Assembly (NCBI GenBank): GCA_009778355.1
Contig: WRJY01000300.1
Coordinates: 1-12,653 of the forward strand
Length of the DNA stretch: 12,653 bases
Source of the DNA: Desulfovibrionaceae bacterium
GTDB taxonomy: Bacteria; Pseudomonadota; Gammaproteobacteria; Burkholderiales; Burkholderiaceae_C
Reading direction: 5' to 3'
Shown: positions 12,056 through 12,653 of the stretch, one piece after another
How positions within the stretch are numbered: position 1 is the first letter of the stretch
Layout: every line of letters starts with the position of its first letter
Translations under genes and position numbers: made by a program
Notes under the pieces: generated by a model
Database searches by the model: none
The model's input: the letters and a program-made list of their open reading frames with translations, nothing else
Told to the model about the DNA's origin: nothing

Positions 12056-12653
12056 TCATGCTTTCTGGAACAGCCCCTTGTACTGCTCGCGCAGCAGGTT
12101 TTTCTGCACCTTGCCCATGGTGTTGCGCGGCAGTTCGGCAGCGATGAAGCAGCGTTTGGGAATCTTGAAATTGGCCAGTTTTGCCTTGAGATCAGCGACC
12201 AGCCGATCAGCATCCAGATGGACGCCGGGCTTGGCGATGACCACCGCCACGCCGGCCTCGCCAAAGTCCGGGTGCGGCACGCCGACGATGGCGCTTTCCA
12301 TCACGCCGGGCAGCTCGTTCAGGTAGCCCTCGATCTCCGCCGGATAGACGTTGTAGCCGCCGCTGATGATGAGGTCCTTGCTGCGCCCGACGATGGTGAC
12401 GTAGCCGCGTTCGTCCTGCAAGCCCACGTCGCCGGTCTTGAAGAAGCCGTCATCGGTAAATTCTTCCCTGGTCTTTTCCGGCATTTGCCAATAACCGGCG
12501 AACACATTCGGCCCCTTGACCTGGATGCCGCCGATTTCGCCCGCGGGCAGGCGCTGGCCGCCTTCGCCGCGCAGGCGCACGCTCACGCCGGGCAGCGGAA
12601 AGCCCACGGTGCCGCCGCGCCGCTCGCTCTGGTTTTTGTAGCGCGGGTCGGGC
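12056..12653 (-). CDS. matB: malonyl-CoA synthetase-like AMP-forming acyl-CoA ligase, C-terminal part
   Basis: The last 198 codons of an ANL-superfamily ligase. The N-terminal adenylation part lies beyond the right edge, and the frame is open to the end, so the GTG at 12607 is not the start. Visible core motifs are GTVGFPLPGV, KGPNVFAGYW, DGFFKTGDVG (A7), GYVTIVGRSKDLIISGGYNVYPAEIE (A8 hinge) and ESAIVGVPHPDFGEAGVAVV. The A10 catalytic-lysine motif is LPRNTMGKVQKNLLRE. The mix of PEKTREEF, ISGGYNVYP and RNTMGKVQKN closely resembles MatB enzymes, which make malonyl-CoA from malonate and ATP. A related short- or medium-chain acyl-CoA synthetase is the main alternative. The next gene on the strand is the LapA-like gene, 73 nt downstream, with no evident functional link. 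Confidence 0.85.
   Translation of the reverse strand, partial: PDPRYKNQSERRGGTVGFPLPGVSVRLRGEGGQRLPAGEIGGIQVKGPNVFAGYWQMPEKTREEFTDDGFFKTGDVGLQDERGYVTIVGRSKDLIISGGYNVYPAEIEGYLNELPGVMESAIVGVPHPDFGEAGVAVVIAKPGVHLDADRLVADLKAKLANFKIPKRCFIAAELPRNTMGKVQKNLLREQYKGLFQKA

Overview
The window looks like chromosomal DNA from a high-GC betaproteobacterium, most likely Burkholderiales and probably Comamonadaceae. This rests on gene content, strongly GC-biased third codon positions, long GC-rich antisense open frames, and the character of GlnRS, RodA, type III pantothenate kinase and MatB. No tRNA, rRNA, CRISPR array, insertion sequence or phage gene was seen. No stretch over 300 bases lacks a gene; the longest gaps are 469-631 (163 nt) and 7535-7742 (208 nt).

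Layout. The window opens inside glnS (+). A PLP-dependent beta-eliminating lyase of the tyrosine phenol-lyase/tryptophanase family (+) follows. Next come minus-strand genes, listed here in ascending coordinates: a Uma2-family nuclease-like protein, a secreted DUF4124-type protein, tonB, exbD, exbB and a TonB-dependent outer-membrane receptor. Transcription of this block runs receptor-exbB-exbD-tonB, then the DUF4124 gene, then uma2. Divergent from the receptor lies a lipoprotein metallophosphatase of purple-acid-phosphatase type (+). After it are rodA (-), coaX (+), a two-TM LapA-like protein with a coiled-coil tail (-), and the C-terminal part of a MatB-like malonyl-CoA synthetase (-), which runs off the right edge.

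Most interesting region (3459-9215). The 208-nt divergent region between the receptor and the phosphatase carries Pho-box-like sequences facing both ways. The receptor-facing box matches 15 of 18 positions of the classical PhoB consensus and has a -10-like hexamer 10 nt downstream. The phosphatase-facing side has several PhoB half-sites at about 11-bp spacing and a -10-like hexamer at the same 10-nt distance. I infer a PhoB-controlled organophosphate-scavenging locus. A surface or periplasmic lipoprotein phosphatase would work with a dedicated TonB-dependent receptor that has its own ExbB/ExbD/TonB energiser. The ligand is not readable from the sequence.

Other points. The lyase keeps most catalytic residues of tyrosine phenol-lyase but has Leu in place of two conserved polar residues. 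Three consecutive minus-strand genes (tonB, DUF4124 gene, uma2) end in perfect-stem hairpins of identical geometry, with the stop codon as the first three loop bases. The LapA-like gene appears to start at TTG behind a strong AAGGAG.
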